64,000 nt of DNA from Lentisphaerota bacterium (GCA_016188985.1 JACPGM010000006.1:1-64000), one strand, 5' to 3'; positions 27,812 to 36,705 are shown, counted from the first letter of the stretch. Notes: generated by a model not told the origin, from the letters alone. Translations and numbers: made by a program.

Positions 27812-27946
27812 AACCACGGATTACACGGATTTCACGGATGGTAAGACCGTTGACGGCCGCGCCTACTCCGCCGTAGTAAAGCCCTTGGCTACGAAGGCTG
27901 GACCGGCGGCCGTCAACGGTCAGTGTTATCAGTGCTATCCGTGGTT
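27812..27946. repeat. CCACGGAT-type repeat interrupted by a nested palindrome
   Basis: ccacggattacacggatttcacggatgg [accgttgacggccg...cggccgtcaacggt] cagtgttatcagtgctatccgtggtt. Confidence 0.85.
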
Positions 27947-28022
27947 CCCTCCTGCGCGGGTCCGCTTCAGGCGGAAAAAATCTTTTTTTTGTTTTTTATC
28001 GCGGTACCTGATGGATCAGGTA

Positions 28023-29540
28023 CTAATACTGGCACATCACGCGCGGCAAGGGATCGGTCTGGCTATGGACGGCTTCGATCAGTGTTGCCAGCAGGTCGTC
28101 CCGCAAAGCGCGCCGCGCGGGATCGTCAAACAGATCGCGCCGTTCGTCGGGATCTTGCGCCAGATCAAAAAGATGGCCGGTCCGATCACGCGGGTAATAA
28201 TTCAGCTTCGCGCCCGCCGTCCGCAGCGTCCAGCAATCCACAAAAGGGCCCCAGAGCGCCCGGTAGCTTTCCGTATAGGTCCAAGGGCGGCCAATCTGTT
28301 CCGACCTTGCCAGCGCGAGCGCCAGGTCATTACCCTGCATGCCGGCAGCCGGCGGCATGCCGGCCAGGCCGAGAATCGTCGGGGCGAGATCAATCGTCTG
28401 CGTCAGCCCGGTCAGGCGGCGTCCGGCCGGCAGTTGCCCGCGCCAACTGACAAAGCCGGGCGCGCGCAACAAGCAGTCATAATGGAAAGCGCCCTTGCGG
28501 AACAAGCCGTAATCGCCCAGAAATTCACCGTGATCCGCCGTGAACACAAAGAGCGTCCGCTCCAGATCTCCCGTTGCGGTGATGGCGGCGATCAGATGGC
28601 CTAAGGCGCGATCAATCATCGCGATCATGGCGTAATAGCAGGCGATCACCGCGCGGGTGTTTTCGGGCGTCACACCGCTGAAATCCGGCCATCTTTCGCG
28701 GAGCGACGCCGGCCAGCGCAACGCGCCCGTATCGGCGTAACGGGGCAGCGGCATGGCGTCCGGCGGAAAAAGTCGGAACAGTTCCTCGGGTGGCGCGAAC
28801 GGCGGATGCGGATCGGTGAACGAGACGTGAAGAAAACATGGACCCTCGGCATGGCGCGCGCTGAAAAAATCCGCCGCCGATTGCGCGATAAATATCGAGG
28901 GATGCAGATCAGGCGGGAGTATGGTGGGGCCGACGTCCGGCAACCCGTGCGCGGCTTCAGCGCACAGACGGCGCCAACCCGGCCAAGGCGCCCATGGCCG
29001 CTCAGGCAGGCGCGCCGCCAGCGACGCGTCGCGCGCGCGCAGCCAATCGCGGTATTCACCCCAAAGCAGATCTTCATGGCCCACCACATGCTGAAAACCA
29101 TAATTACGCTTGCACGGGTCGTCCGGCATCGGCGGCAGGCCGGCGGCTTCGAGAAACACTCGCGCGTCGCTGATCGTGCGGTCGCTGCCCAGGGTTTTCA
29201 AGGTATATTCCTGAGGGGTCAGGTGTAGTTTGCCGAACAGGCCGGTCCGATAGTCGGCGTGCTGAAGGATTTCCGCCAGCGTAACCTCGCGCGGGTCCAG
29301 CAACGGACTGCCGCCGCCCATGCGCGCGGTGCGCGGATAACGGCCGGTTAGGAGGCTGGCGCGACTCGACATGCAGACGGGGGCTTGTACGAACAGGTTC
29401 TCGAACACCGTGCCGGCGCGCGCCAGCGCGTCCAGGTTGGGCGTGCGCGCCAGGCGGTTGCCCATGAAGCCTAAGGCATCCGTGCGCAACTGATCGCACA
29501 GAATGAGAACAATATGCGGCAGATTTTTTGGCGCCGTCAT
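28023..29540 (-). CDS. Sulfatase (alkaline-phosphatase superfamily, formylglycine-dependent)
   Basis: LPHIVLILCDQLRTDALG...APVCMSSRASLLTGRYPR; FTADHGEFLGDYGLFRKG; start at internal ATG since the upstream ORF extension runs into a MITE. Confidence 0.95.
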   Translation of the reverse strand: MTAPKNLPHIVLILCDQLRTDALGFMGNRLARTPNLDALARAGTVFENLFVQAPVCMSSRASLLTGRYPRTARMGGGSPLLDPREVTLAEILQHADYRTGLFGKLHLTPQEYTLKTLGSDRTISDARVFLEAAGLPPMPDDPCKRNYGFQHVVGHEDLLWGEYRDWLRARDASLAARLPERPWAPWPGWRRLCAEAAHGLPDVGPTILPPDLHPSIFIAQSAADFFSARHAEGPCFLHVSFTDPHPPFAPPEELFRLFPPDAMPLPRYADTGALRWPASLRERWPDFSGVTPENTRAVIACYYAMIAMIDRALGHLIAAITATGDLERTLFVFTADHGEFLGDYGLFRKGAFHYDCLLRAPGFVSWRGQLPAGRRLTGLTQTIDLAPTILGLAGMPPAAGMQGNDLALALARSEQIGRPWTYTESYRALWGPFVDCWTLRTAGAKLNYYPRDRTGHLFDLAQDPDERRDLFDDPARRALRDDLLATLIEAVHSQTDPLPRVMCQY

Positions 29541-29627
29541 TGGGAGCCTGCCACGCGCCCGGCGGCGATCTGCGCCCGCGCGAGTGGTCGGTGGCCTGCC
29601 AAGAATGTGGACAGGTTTATTTAGATC

Positions 29628-29764
29628 GTAACTGTTCGGGTCGTCGAGAAATGCAACTACGAAACACGCGAAAGGCACGAAAATGGTAATGGAAATTGCA
29701 CCCAAGTTTCGCGTATTTTGCGCATTTCGTAGTTAATTGTGTTCTCAGATAGCTGAGTAGTTAC
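29628..29764. mobile_element. MITE-like GTRAC-family element, copy d
   Basis: 137 bp; ends gtaactgttc / gagtagttac; 8-bp target duplication tttagatc at 29620-29627 and 29765-29772; empty-site paralog at 33865. Confidence 0.93.
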
Positions 29765-29838
29765 TTTAGATCCAGAATTGACGATCCAGGGTTCGGTACT
29801 GGATGGCCTCGGCAATATGTTCGCTTTCGATTTGATCT
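29765..29838. repeat. 74-bp copy of the comM 3' end
   Basis: Identical by eye to 33865-33938 (tttagatccagaattgacgatcc...tcgatttgatct). Confidence 0.95.
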
Positions 29839-29946
29839 ATAACAGGATTGAAGGTCCTTATGAATATCAGCGCCATGTTTCAATAATATGGCAAAGTTAT
29901 TTGTTTGATTGCATACTCTCTGTATCCAACATGTTGGTGCATATTT

Positions 29947-32900
29947 TCATCGTTTGCCGTTCCAGGGGAACCTGTATTGGCTTTCACTATGCGACCAGAA
30001 ACCACTAAAACTGTTTAGGTCTGGTGAGAATTCCATGGATAAATTTCCACCACCAAATTGATCTTGCCATTTACAGACGACAGTTCTGTCGTTGAGCAAT
30101 CTGAACTCTGTGAGTTCGCCCTTGACCAATCCGTCTTGATCTCTGAATTCGTATGATCCTGTCAATGCAGTTCCATCTTGGCACAGAATTGTTTTTCCTG
30201 GACAAGATTGGATGCCACTAAATACGATGCTTGTGTAACTGCCGGCCAGGTCAAACAGCGATATGTTTGTTTGTGTTTGAACTGCATTGTTCTGATGATA
30301 ACGGACTTCGCTGGGTTCAGCGTCTTTTGACTTTATCAAGGCGTTTGTGCTTGCTTCAGGATTAAGATTCAAAATCCAAGTACCGACACTATTCGCAACG
30401 GCCAGTTTTTGACCGTTATCAAACGCATGCAATAAGGTAAAGTCATCGAATGAATGTCCTGAAGACGTTTTAATCGGGGGCAATAATTCTAGCGTGCCAT
30501 TGGAAAGTACACGGCTGAATGGCTTAACAAACCAAACGCTACCATGGATTATTATTTCAGGGCAGGCCCATTGTGCTATGCGACTGGTATAAACGGTGGA
30601 GCTATCTTCTTTAACGACGCCTAACTTTAAATCTTCCGGATCGATAGGGTATTGCAAGAAGCCAGCCTCTTTAGAATTCGCCCGTGCAGGATCACCAACG
30701 CCGAATTTACTGCCCGTCACTCGCGCTACCCGCGCAGTATCCGTGCGAAGGTCATACTCCAAGGACCAGTCACGTGTTATAATGAGGAAATGTTCCTCAT
30801 CTATAGGTTGAGTCCAGCTTTTCTGGCCCCACAGTCCGGGTATTTTTTTCATAACCTGAGTTTTAATATCCATTTGCCAAAGGCCGGAGGCTTCTACCAT
30901 GAAAACAATGCGCCCTCTGTTTGAATCGGGAATAATATAATCAATGTCAAATCGCGTGACTTTATCTAATGGTGTTTCACTTTGACGTCTACGATTGGTT
31001 GCGATTGTATTTATTTGGCGATTGCTTAAATCGCAGGCTATCAGGAAGGAGGTGTTATCGTCTTTTGCATCACCGGTGTTGGGAGATTGATTAAGGCCGA
31101 TATAAAGAACATTGCCGAGAATGCCAATAGAGTTGACCCATCGCGCCGGCAAACCGGTTTCTTCTGTAAGTCGCCATGGTGGACTTCCATCCAGCGGAAT
31201 AACCACAATTCCATTATTATGTGTGCCGATACAATAATAATTCGCATTAGCACAGGCAGAACTTATTGTTTTTAATTGCCAATTCCTTGGCATGGATCCA
31301 ATGATTTGTGGCGCACCGCCTGTTAAAGGGATTCGCATTACTTGAAGAAAGCGCTCGTTTTTTTGATCTGCAAGTGCAATTACATCTTTGCCAAGAATAA
31401 CGCAAGATATCAGACTGCCTTTACCGTCAAGATCGAGCAGAGCTGTTTCTTTATTCCATAATTTAACATTAGCGACTCTATTGGTTGCAAAAGGTGTAAA
31501 TTGCGTCAATTGACTTTGCAGAAATGAAGGGGGTGTCATGCTTTGTTGATTATAAAAATCGGTTGTCCTTATACAAAGATTATAAAGTTTGGAACCGAAC
31601 TTCGAGAGGTTTTCTTTTTGGAAACGAAACCGATAAAGAATGTCTTCAATAACATCATTCCGATCGAGCATGAATTGCCATAGTTCGATATAATAAGCAC
31701 CACAATGGTTTTCGTTAGCCGCGCGTATTAAGTCAAACCACGCGTAATATGCTCTTTTACGGCGTTGAAGGCCGGGTTCGTCTTCGCTATCTTCAGTAAT
31801 AAGCCGCTGTATAAGTTGCTGAATATCAATAATATGCCGCGCCGTAGATTCGTTTGGCTTTTTGGCAAGGTTTATTTCCTGGTGCAGTTGTCCAATCTTG
31901 GCATATATGCGCACAATAGATTCAGGGTGTTGCTGCATTGCGCTATAAAGCGATTGATTTGTATGTGGCAAAGCGATTAGTTCCCAAAGCACGCTGTTGC
32001 CAATTGTAGAAGCACAGGTGTTAATACATTGCATTGTATCGCCGGGGCTGGCAATAAAAGGGCCATCCAATTCGGTTCCTGGCAAAGGCGTGAGCGGGCC
32101 CCTGTCAAAGCCGCGGATTTTCAAAGCAGCCAGCCATTTCAAGCCCAAGGATTCTTGACGTTGAAGGCGCTCTTTTTGATCCGGATAAAAAAGCAGTAGC
32201 AAGTCTTTAATTCTGTTGCAAAACCGCCGCTCGGATAAATACCATGACAGAGTATTCATGGCAAAAGCATCCGTTGGCGCCATGGCAGCCCAGCGATCAA
32301 TAACAGCATCGGTATACTTCCGGCTGGTAAGAAAAAGTTCCTTCGTTTCCGGTGTCGGGCGGGGGTATTTGTGTTTACCCATAAATAACCGGGGACGCCA
32401 TAGATTATACAAACGCTCGTGGAATCCCCGCCACTCGATCATCAAGTGAGCGACAAAGGCGGCCGAATCGGTAATGTTCGTTGATTCAAGAGAATCAATC
32501 CTGGTTAGAATCGCTTCCTTTGCCAAACCAAGGCCTTCTTGATATTGAGTTTCATTGCGTGTCATTGAGTCATGAGTAAATAATTCCTGAGCCAATGCCA
32601 TCTGATATAAGACTCGCTTGATGACGAAATCCCGTGATGGGAATAACGCATAAGCTGCGTTAACTGCCGCAAGGGCCTCGGCAAATTGATTTTTATTAAA
32701 CAGATAGTCGGATTCTTTGCCAAAGCAAATTGCCTCCAACCGTTGGTCTATGACAGATTGAGGCGCCCGTTTGCCAAGAATTTCAATAATTTTAGTACCG
32801 AGTATCTGTGCCAGCTTTTCTGGATGCGCCGCGTCTGCTGACGCTATAAGATTAGTGATTATCGTGCCGCTAAAATTGCACAACGCTACATTAACGGTAA

Positions 32901-33654
32901 TACAATTCGTTCCGTTCTTCTGAAAATCGCTGGCCACGGTTATTGTTGACCCCAACAACTGCGCGGTAGCTTGACAAGGGGTCAACATGTTTTCCCTGTT
33001 GATTCTATCTAATAGCCGGCGCTCTAACACGCTGATTTCAGGGGATTGGATAAGATAGCGCTCCAGCAGGCGATTAATAGTCCGACAAAGAACACTTTGA
33101 TTCGGTGGCAGATCGATATTATGTTCGGGTAAAAAACAGACAGTTGATATTTGCTCTTTATATTTTAGCGCCACTCGCTTTTGTTGGGCTTCTCTTATGG
33201 ACTTTACCGTTAACTGAAGCTTTTGGTTGAAATCTTCAGGCAATGGAACATCTACCAGTCTTGCTCCCGTTGCAGCATCGAAAGCAATCAAGTCGTAAAT
33301 AAGATTATCAGCGGGATCAAATCCAAAGAACGCAAAGATATCAGCACGTAAAATAGTTCCCAGAGCAACTGCCTGAGACGGATCAATTGCTCCTTGAAGC
33401 ACTAGTTTCTGCTCCTGAAGAATACGCTCGATTTCTTGTCGTTCCACTAATTCGCAGCCACATGCGGTGAGTTGTATCGTGGCCATGTCCAGTAGCTTAT
33501 TGACGTTCTCGTTACCGAGGCTGCTAACTAAAGCAACACGGCCCGTTATCATGGTATAATGATTTGTTTCCATTAAAGGCAGAGAGGCGGCCAGCATGGT
33601 AGGGGGCGTAAACCATGTCATAACAGCGGATAAAAAAAATAATCGAATGATCAT
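29947..33654 (-). CDS. Large hypothetical exported protein with CsgG/FlgO-like N-terminal region
   Basis: Signal-like N-terminus; LGNENVNKLLDMATIQLTACGCELVERQEIERILQEQKLVLQG; visibly lower GC than neighbours. Confidence 0.6.
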   Translation of the reverse strand: MIIRLFFLSAVMTWFTPPTMLAASLPLMETNHYTMITGRVALVSSLGNENVNKLLDMATIQLTACGCELVERQEIERILQEQKLVLQGAIDPSQAVALGTILRADIFAFFGFDPADNLIYDLIAFDAATGARLVDVPLPEDFNQKLQLTVKSIREAQQKRVALKYKEQISTVCFLPEHNIDLPPNQSVLCRTINRLLERYLIQSPEISVLERRLLDRINRENMLTPCQATAQLLGSTITVASDFQKNGTNCITVNVALCNFSGTIITNLIASADAAHPEKLAQILGTKIIEILGKRAPQSVIDQRLEAICFGKESDYLFNKNQFAEALAAVNAAYALFPSRDFVIKRVLYQMALAQELFTHDSMTRNETQYQEGLGLAKEAILTRIDSLESTNITDSAAFVAHLMIEWRGFHERLYNLWRPRLFMGKHKYPRPTPETKELFLTSRKYTDAVIDRWAAMAPTDAFAMNTLSWYLSERRFCNRIKDLLLLFYPDQKERLQRQESLGLKWLAALKIRGFDRGPLTPLPGTELDGPFIASPGDTMQCINTCASTIGNSVLWELIALPHTNQSLYSAMQQHPESIVRIYAKIGQLHQEINLAKKPNESTARHIIDIQQLIQRLITEDSEDEPGLQRRKRAYYAWFDLIRAANENHCGAYYIELWQFMLDRNDVIEDILYRFRFQKENLSKFGSKLYNLCIRTTDFYNQQSMTPPSFLQSQLTQFTPFATNRVANVKLWNKETALLDLDGKGSLISCVILGKDVIALADQKNERFLQVMRIPLTGGAPQIIGSMPRNWQLKTISSACANANYYCIGTHNNGIVVIPLDGSPPWRLTEETGLPARWVNSIGILGNVLYIGLNQSPNTGDAKDDNTSFLIACDLSNRQINTIATNRRRQSETPLDKVTRFDIDYIIPDSNRGRIVFMVEASGLWQMDIKTQVMKKIPGLWGQKSWTQPIDEEHFLIITRDWSLEYDLRTDTARVARVTGSKFGVGDPARANSKEAGFLQYPIDPEDLKLGVVKEDSSTVYTSRIAQWACPEIIIHGSVWFVKPFSRVLSNGTLELLPPIKTSSGHSFDDFTLLHAFDNGQKLAVANSVGTWILNLNPEASTNALIKSKDAEPSEVRYHQNNAVQTQTNISLFDLAGSYTSIVFSGIQSCPGKTILCQDGTALTGSYEFRDQDGLVKGELTEFRLLNDRTVVCKWQDQFGGGNLSMEFSPDLNSFSGFWSHSESQYRFPWNGKR

Positions 33655-33735
33655 CTTTAAAATTTACAAAGGGCGAATTACAAGCCCGATTTTGTTGTAT
33701 TTTAACGTGGTTTCAGTTCCAGATGTCTTATGTCG

Positions 33736-33864
33736 ATTCCGCTGAAAAAGTCGGCGGACGACACGGAGGTCGTCCCTCCATTGGTCAATTCAGGCCGGTT
33801 ATTGCGATTTTTGGAGGGTCGGGATCCGTCCCGACCGTTTGTAAATGGACTTTTTCAGCGGAAT
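33736..33864. mobile_element. MITE-like element with 17-bp perfect terminal inverted repeats
   Basis: attccgctgaaaaagtc (33736-33752) / gactttttcagcggaat (33848-33864). Confidence 0.8.
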
Positions 33865-33938
33865 TTTAGATCCAGAATTGACGATCCAGGGTTCGGTACT
33901 GGATGGCCTCGGCAATATGTTCGCTTTCGATTTGATCT
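33865..33938. repeat. 74-bp direct repeat (native comM 3' end)
   Basis: Identical by eye to 29765-29838. Confidence 0.95.
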
Positions 33939-35401
33939 TTTCCGGCCAAATCCGCGCTCGTCCGGGCCACTTTCAAGATGCGGTCGTAGGCCCGGGCGCT
34001 GAAGTTGAGCTCGGTAATCGCCATTTTCAACTGGGCTTGCGCATCGGGCTTGAGCTGGCAATGCTCCTTGAGTTCCTTGGCGCGCATGGCCGCGTTGCAG
34101 CGCACCTTGCGCAAGCCCTTGAACCGTTCCTGTTGAATGTGGTGGGCCGCCCGCACGCGCTCGCGGATAACAGCCGAAGACTCGCCCGTGCCGAGCGCGG
34201 CCAATTCCTGGTATTTCACCGACGGCACTTCGATGTGGATATCAATCCGGTCCAGCAGCGGCCCGGAAATCTTGTTGCGGTAGTTCTGAATCTGGAGCGG
34301 CGTGCAGCGGCAGTTATGTTTGGCGTCGCCGTAATACCCGCAAGGGCAGGGGTTCATTGCCGCTACCAGCATGAACTCGCAGGGAAACGTCAGGCTGGCC
34401 GAAGCGCGGGAAATCGTGACGGCGCCGTCTTCCAGGGGCTGGCGCAGAACCTCCAGCACGTTGCGGTGAAACTCGGGGAGTTCATCCATGAAGAGCACGC
34501 CGCGGTGGGCCAGGCTGACCTCGCCCGGCATCGGGTGCGACCCGCCGCCCAGGAGCCCGGCGTCGGAAACGGTATGATGGGGCGAACGGAACGGGCGCCG
34601 GGTAACCAGGGCCTGGCGCGGCGGCAAAGTGCCGGTAATGCTGTGGATTTTGGTCGTCTCCAGGGATTCTTCCAACGACATGAGCGGCAGAATGGAAGGC
34701 ACGCGCCTGGCCAGCATGGTCTTGCCCGTGCCGGGTGGACCAATCATCAGCAGGTTATGTCCACCGGCCACGGCCACTTCAATTGCCCGCTTGGCGTGTT
34801 CCTGGCCCTTGACCTCGGCGAAGTCCTCTTCATAGGCCAAGTGGGCTTCGAAAACCTTGGCGGCATCCACGCGATAGGGCTTAACTGCCAGACGGCCGGC
34901 GACGATTTCAGCAGCCTCGCGCAGGTTGTGAACTGGATAAACATCAATGCCTTCGGCCACAGCGGCCTCATCAGCATTATCATAAGGGACCAGAATGGCC
35001 GGACGTTTCTTTTCGCGCATGGCCATGGTAATGGGCAGAACTCCGCGCACGCGCCGCACCGCGCCGCTCAGGGCCAACTCGCCTACCAGGGCAAAACCGG
35101 CAAGCGCCTCCATCGGGATATCGCCCATCGTGGCCAGGACGCCCAGGGCGATCGGCAGGTCAAAGATCGGGCCTTCCTTCTTGATATCGGCCGGCGCCAG
35201 ATTAATGGTCAGGCGGTCTTTGGGCATCTCGAAGCCCGAATTGAGAATGGCGGTATTGACGCGGTCCTTGCTTTCCTTGACCGCCGCATCCGGTAGGCCC
35301 ACGATTACGGTCTGCGGATCGCCCCGGCCGGTGTTGACTTCGATTTCAACGGCATAAGCCTCAACGCCATAAACCGCGCCGGAATGGACTTTGGCTAACA
35401 T
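33866..35401 (-). CDS. comM: YifB/ComM family Mg-chelatase-like AAA+ ATPase
   Basis: GAVYGVEAYAVEIEVNTGRGDPQTVIVGLPDAAVKES...GPPGTGKTMLARRVPSILP...GVLFMDELPEF. Confidence 0.97.
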   Translation of the reverse strand: MLAKVHSGAVYGVEAYAVEIEVNTGRGDPQTVIVGLPDAAVKESKDRVNTAILNSGFEMPKDRLTINLAPADIKKEGPIFDLPIALGVLATMGDIPMEALAGFALVGELALSGAVRRVRGVLPITMAMREKKRPAILVPYDNADEAAVAEGIDVYPVHNLREAAEIVAGRLAVKPYRVDAAKVFEAHLAYEEDFAEVKGQEHAKRAIEVAVAGGHNLLMIGPPGTGKTMLARRVPSILPLMSLEESLETTKIHSITGTLPPRQALVTRRPFRSPHHTVSDAGLLGGGSHPMPGEVSLAHRGVLFMDELPEFHRNVLEVLRQPLEDGAVTISRASASLTFPCEFMLVAAMNPCPCGYYGDAKHNCRCTPLQIQNYRNKISGPLLDRIDIHIEVPSVKYQELAALGTGESSAVIRERVRAAHHIQQERFKGLRKVRCNAAMRAKELKEHCQLKPDAQAQLKMAITELNFSARAYDRILKVARTSADLAGKDQIESEHIAEAIQYRTLDRQFWI

Positions 35402-35460
35402 ATATGTCCATTAAAACGAATCAACCGGAACTTGTCCCCCGTAGCTATTTCAAGCGAAGG

Positions 35461-35481
35461 GGGATGGACTTTGGCAAGCAT
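35461..35481 (-). repeat. Near-copy of the comM start region (atgcttgccaaagtccatccc, MLAKVHP)
   Basis: 18/21 match to comM start at 35381-35401. Confidence 0.75.
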
Positions 35482-35498
35482 CAATTAAGTCCTGGCAA

Positions 35499-35723
35499 TT
35501 ATGCGTATTCGAACACGGGCGCCGTCCGTTTGGGTTGCGGCTGGTGTTTCAAAAGTTGTTCAATATGCCGAATGGTCTCTGGGGTCAGGAGCGCATCCCC
35601 GCAATCCGAACAGACGTCGGCGGGAACATCCTCAATAACGATGACGGCTTTCTTGCGTTGAACCGTATGAACAATAAGGCGATGTTCATACTCGCCAGGG
35701 CAACCTTTAATTGTGCATTTCAT
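35499..35723 (-). CDS. YgiT-type zinc-finger (MqsA N-terminal-like) protein
   Basis: MKCTIKGCPGEYEHRLIVHTVQRKKAVIVIEDVPADVCSDCGDALLTPETIRHIEQLL. Confidence 0.85.
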   Translation of the reverse strand: MKCTIKGCPGEYEHRLIVHTVQRKKAVIVIEDVPADVCSDCGDALLTPETIRHIEQLLKHQPQPKRTAPVFEYA

Positions 35724-35824
35724 GATCTATTCCTTTCCATCAAAGATTCTGGGCAAAGTCTATCCAGCAATTCCATGGTTGCCGTCGGCGGGTCGCCTCG
35801 GATTGCGTCGACAGGTTACTACTG

Positions 35825-36343
35825 TTATCCGGCAACCACGTTTTTCCGGCAGTCTTCGCCGAATAAAGCTAAAGCTTTGTTGGCGATGTTGGTTCCGAGC
35901 TTGAGGCACCTTTCCCGGTAAAGCTCTTCGGTGGGCGCCTTGCGGGATACGGCGCCAAAATGGAGGTAGGGCGGGCCCACCGTTATGCCGCCGGAGTAAA
36001 TCAACATGCCCAGCACCAGCAGCGCGGCAATTATGGTCATTTCCGCAAAACTCGCGCCACCGCCGCCGGGCCAGTTCTGCGAGGCGAAGACGCCGGCCAG
36101 CTTGCCGGAGAGCCCCTCGGGAGAACTGTCCAGAAATTTTTTCATCTGCCAACTGCAGGACCCTTCGTAAGTTGGCGCCCCGAAAATTATCGCCTTGGCC
36201 GCCTTGAGATAGGCGGTATCCACATCCTCAATCGGCATACAGCGGGCTTCAACCCCGCTCACGGCCTCGCAACCTTGCCGGACGAGCTCTGCCATTTTTT
36301 GCGTATTGCCGGTTTCCGAGTGATAGATAATGGCGACTTTCAC
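35825..36343 (-). CDS. Flavodoxin family protein
   Basis: VKVAIIYHSETGNTQKMAELV...IIFGAPTYEGSCSWQMKKFLD; GTG start preceded by AAGGAG. Confidence 0.88.
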   Translation of the reverse strand: MKVAIIYHSETGNTQKMAELVRQGCEAVSGVEARCMPIEDVDTAYLKAAKAIIFGAPTYEGSCSWQMKKFLDSSPEGLSGKLAGVFASQNWPGGGGASFAEMTIIAALLVLGMLIYSGGITVGPPYLHFGAVSRKAPTEELYRERCLKLGTNIANKALALFGEDCRKNVVAG

Positions 36344-36378
36344 TGAATAATTCTCCTTTCTGAGCACTAGTAGCCGTC

Positions 36379-36705
36379 TTATGGCTCGGCCGGCGCAGGG
36401 CAGCTTTTGGCATCCTGCTTTGACTGATTGCGCACGAGACAAATGGCGCGATTCATCCGCCGGAATCTGGTCAAGCCGACCAATCCGGCAATGATGCCGG
36501 TGGGCAGACAGGCCAGTCCTACGCCCCAGAACCAGCCTACGCTGGCGAAATGCATAATCGTTACACCGGCGATCAATAGAGCAACGCCGGCGCGCAGGTA
36601 GGCCAGCAGCGTTCGTTCGTTGGCCAGGAGTGTCCGATCAATAGCCAGCTCATCGCGCAAGATCAGGTTGCTGCCGTTAAATTTCGAATAAGGCGAAGTT
36701 TTCAT
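36379..36705 (-). CDS. DUF202 (YidH-like) membrane protein
   Basis: LAIDRTLLANERTLLAYLRAGVALLIAGVTIMHF. Confidence 0.9.
   Translation of the reverse strand: MKTSPYSKFNGSNLILRDELAIDRTLLANERTLLAYLRAGVALLIAGVTIMHFASVGWFWGVGLACLPTGIIAGLVGLTRFRRMNRAICLVRNQSKQDAKSCPAPAEP

Noticed and set aside
29839-33864. Prophage or classical genomic island between the 74-bp repeats
   Set aside because: No integrase, recombinase, phage structural or plasmid genes; only one large ORF.
33845-35296. 483-aa plus-strand ORF opposite comM
   Set aside because: Shadow ORF; comM on the minus strand is unambiguous.
35499-35723. Complete toxin-antitoxin system
   Set aside because: Only the YgiT-like zinc-finger component is visible.
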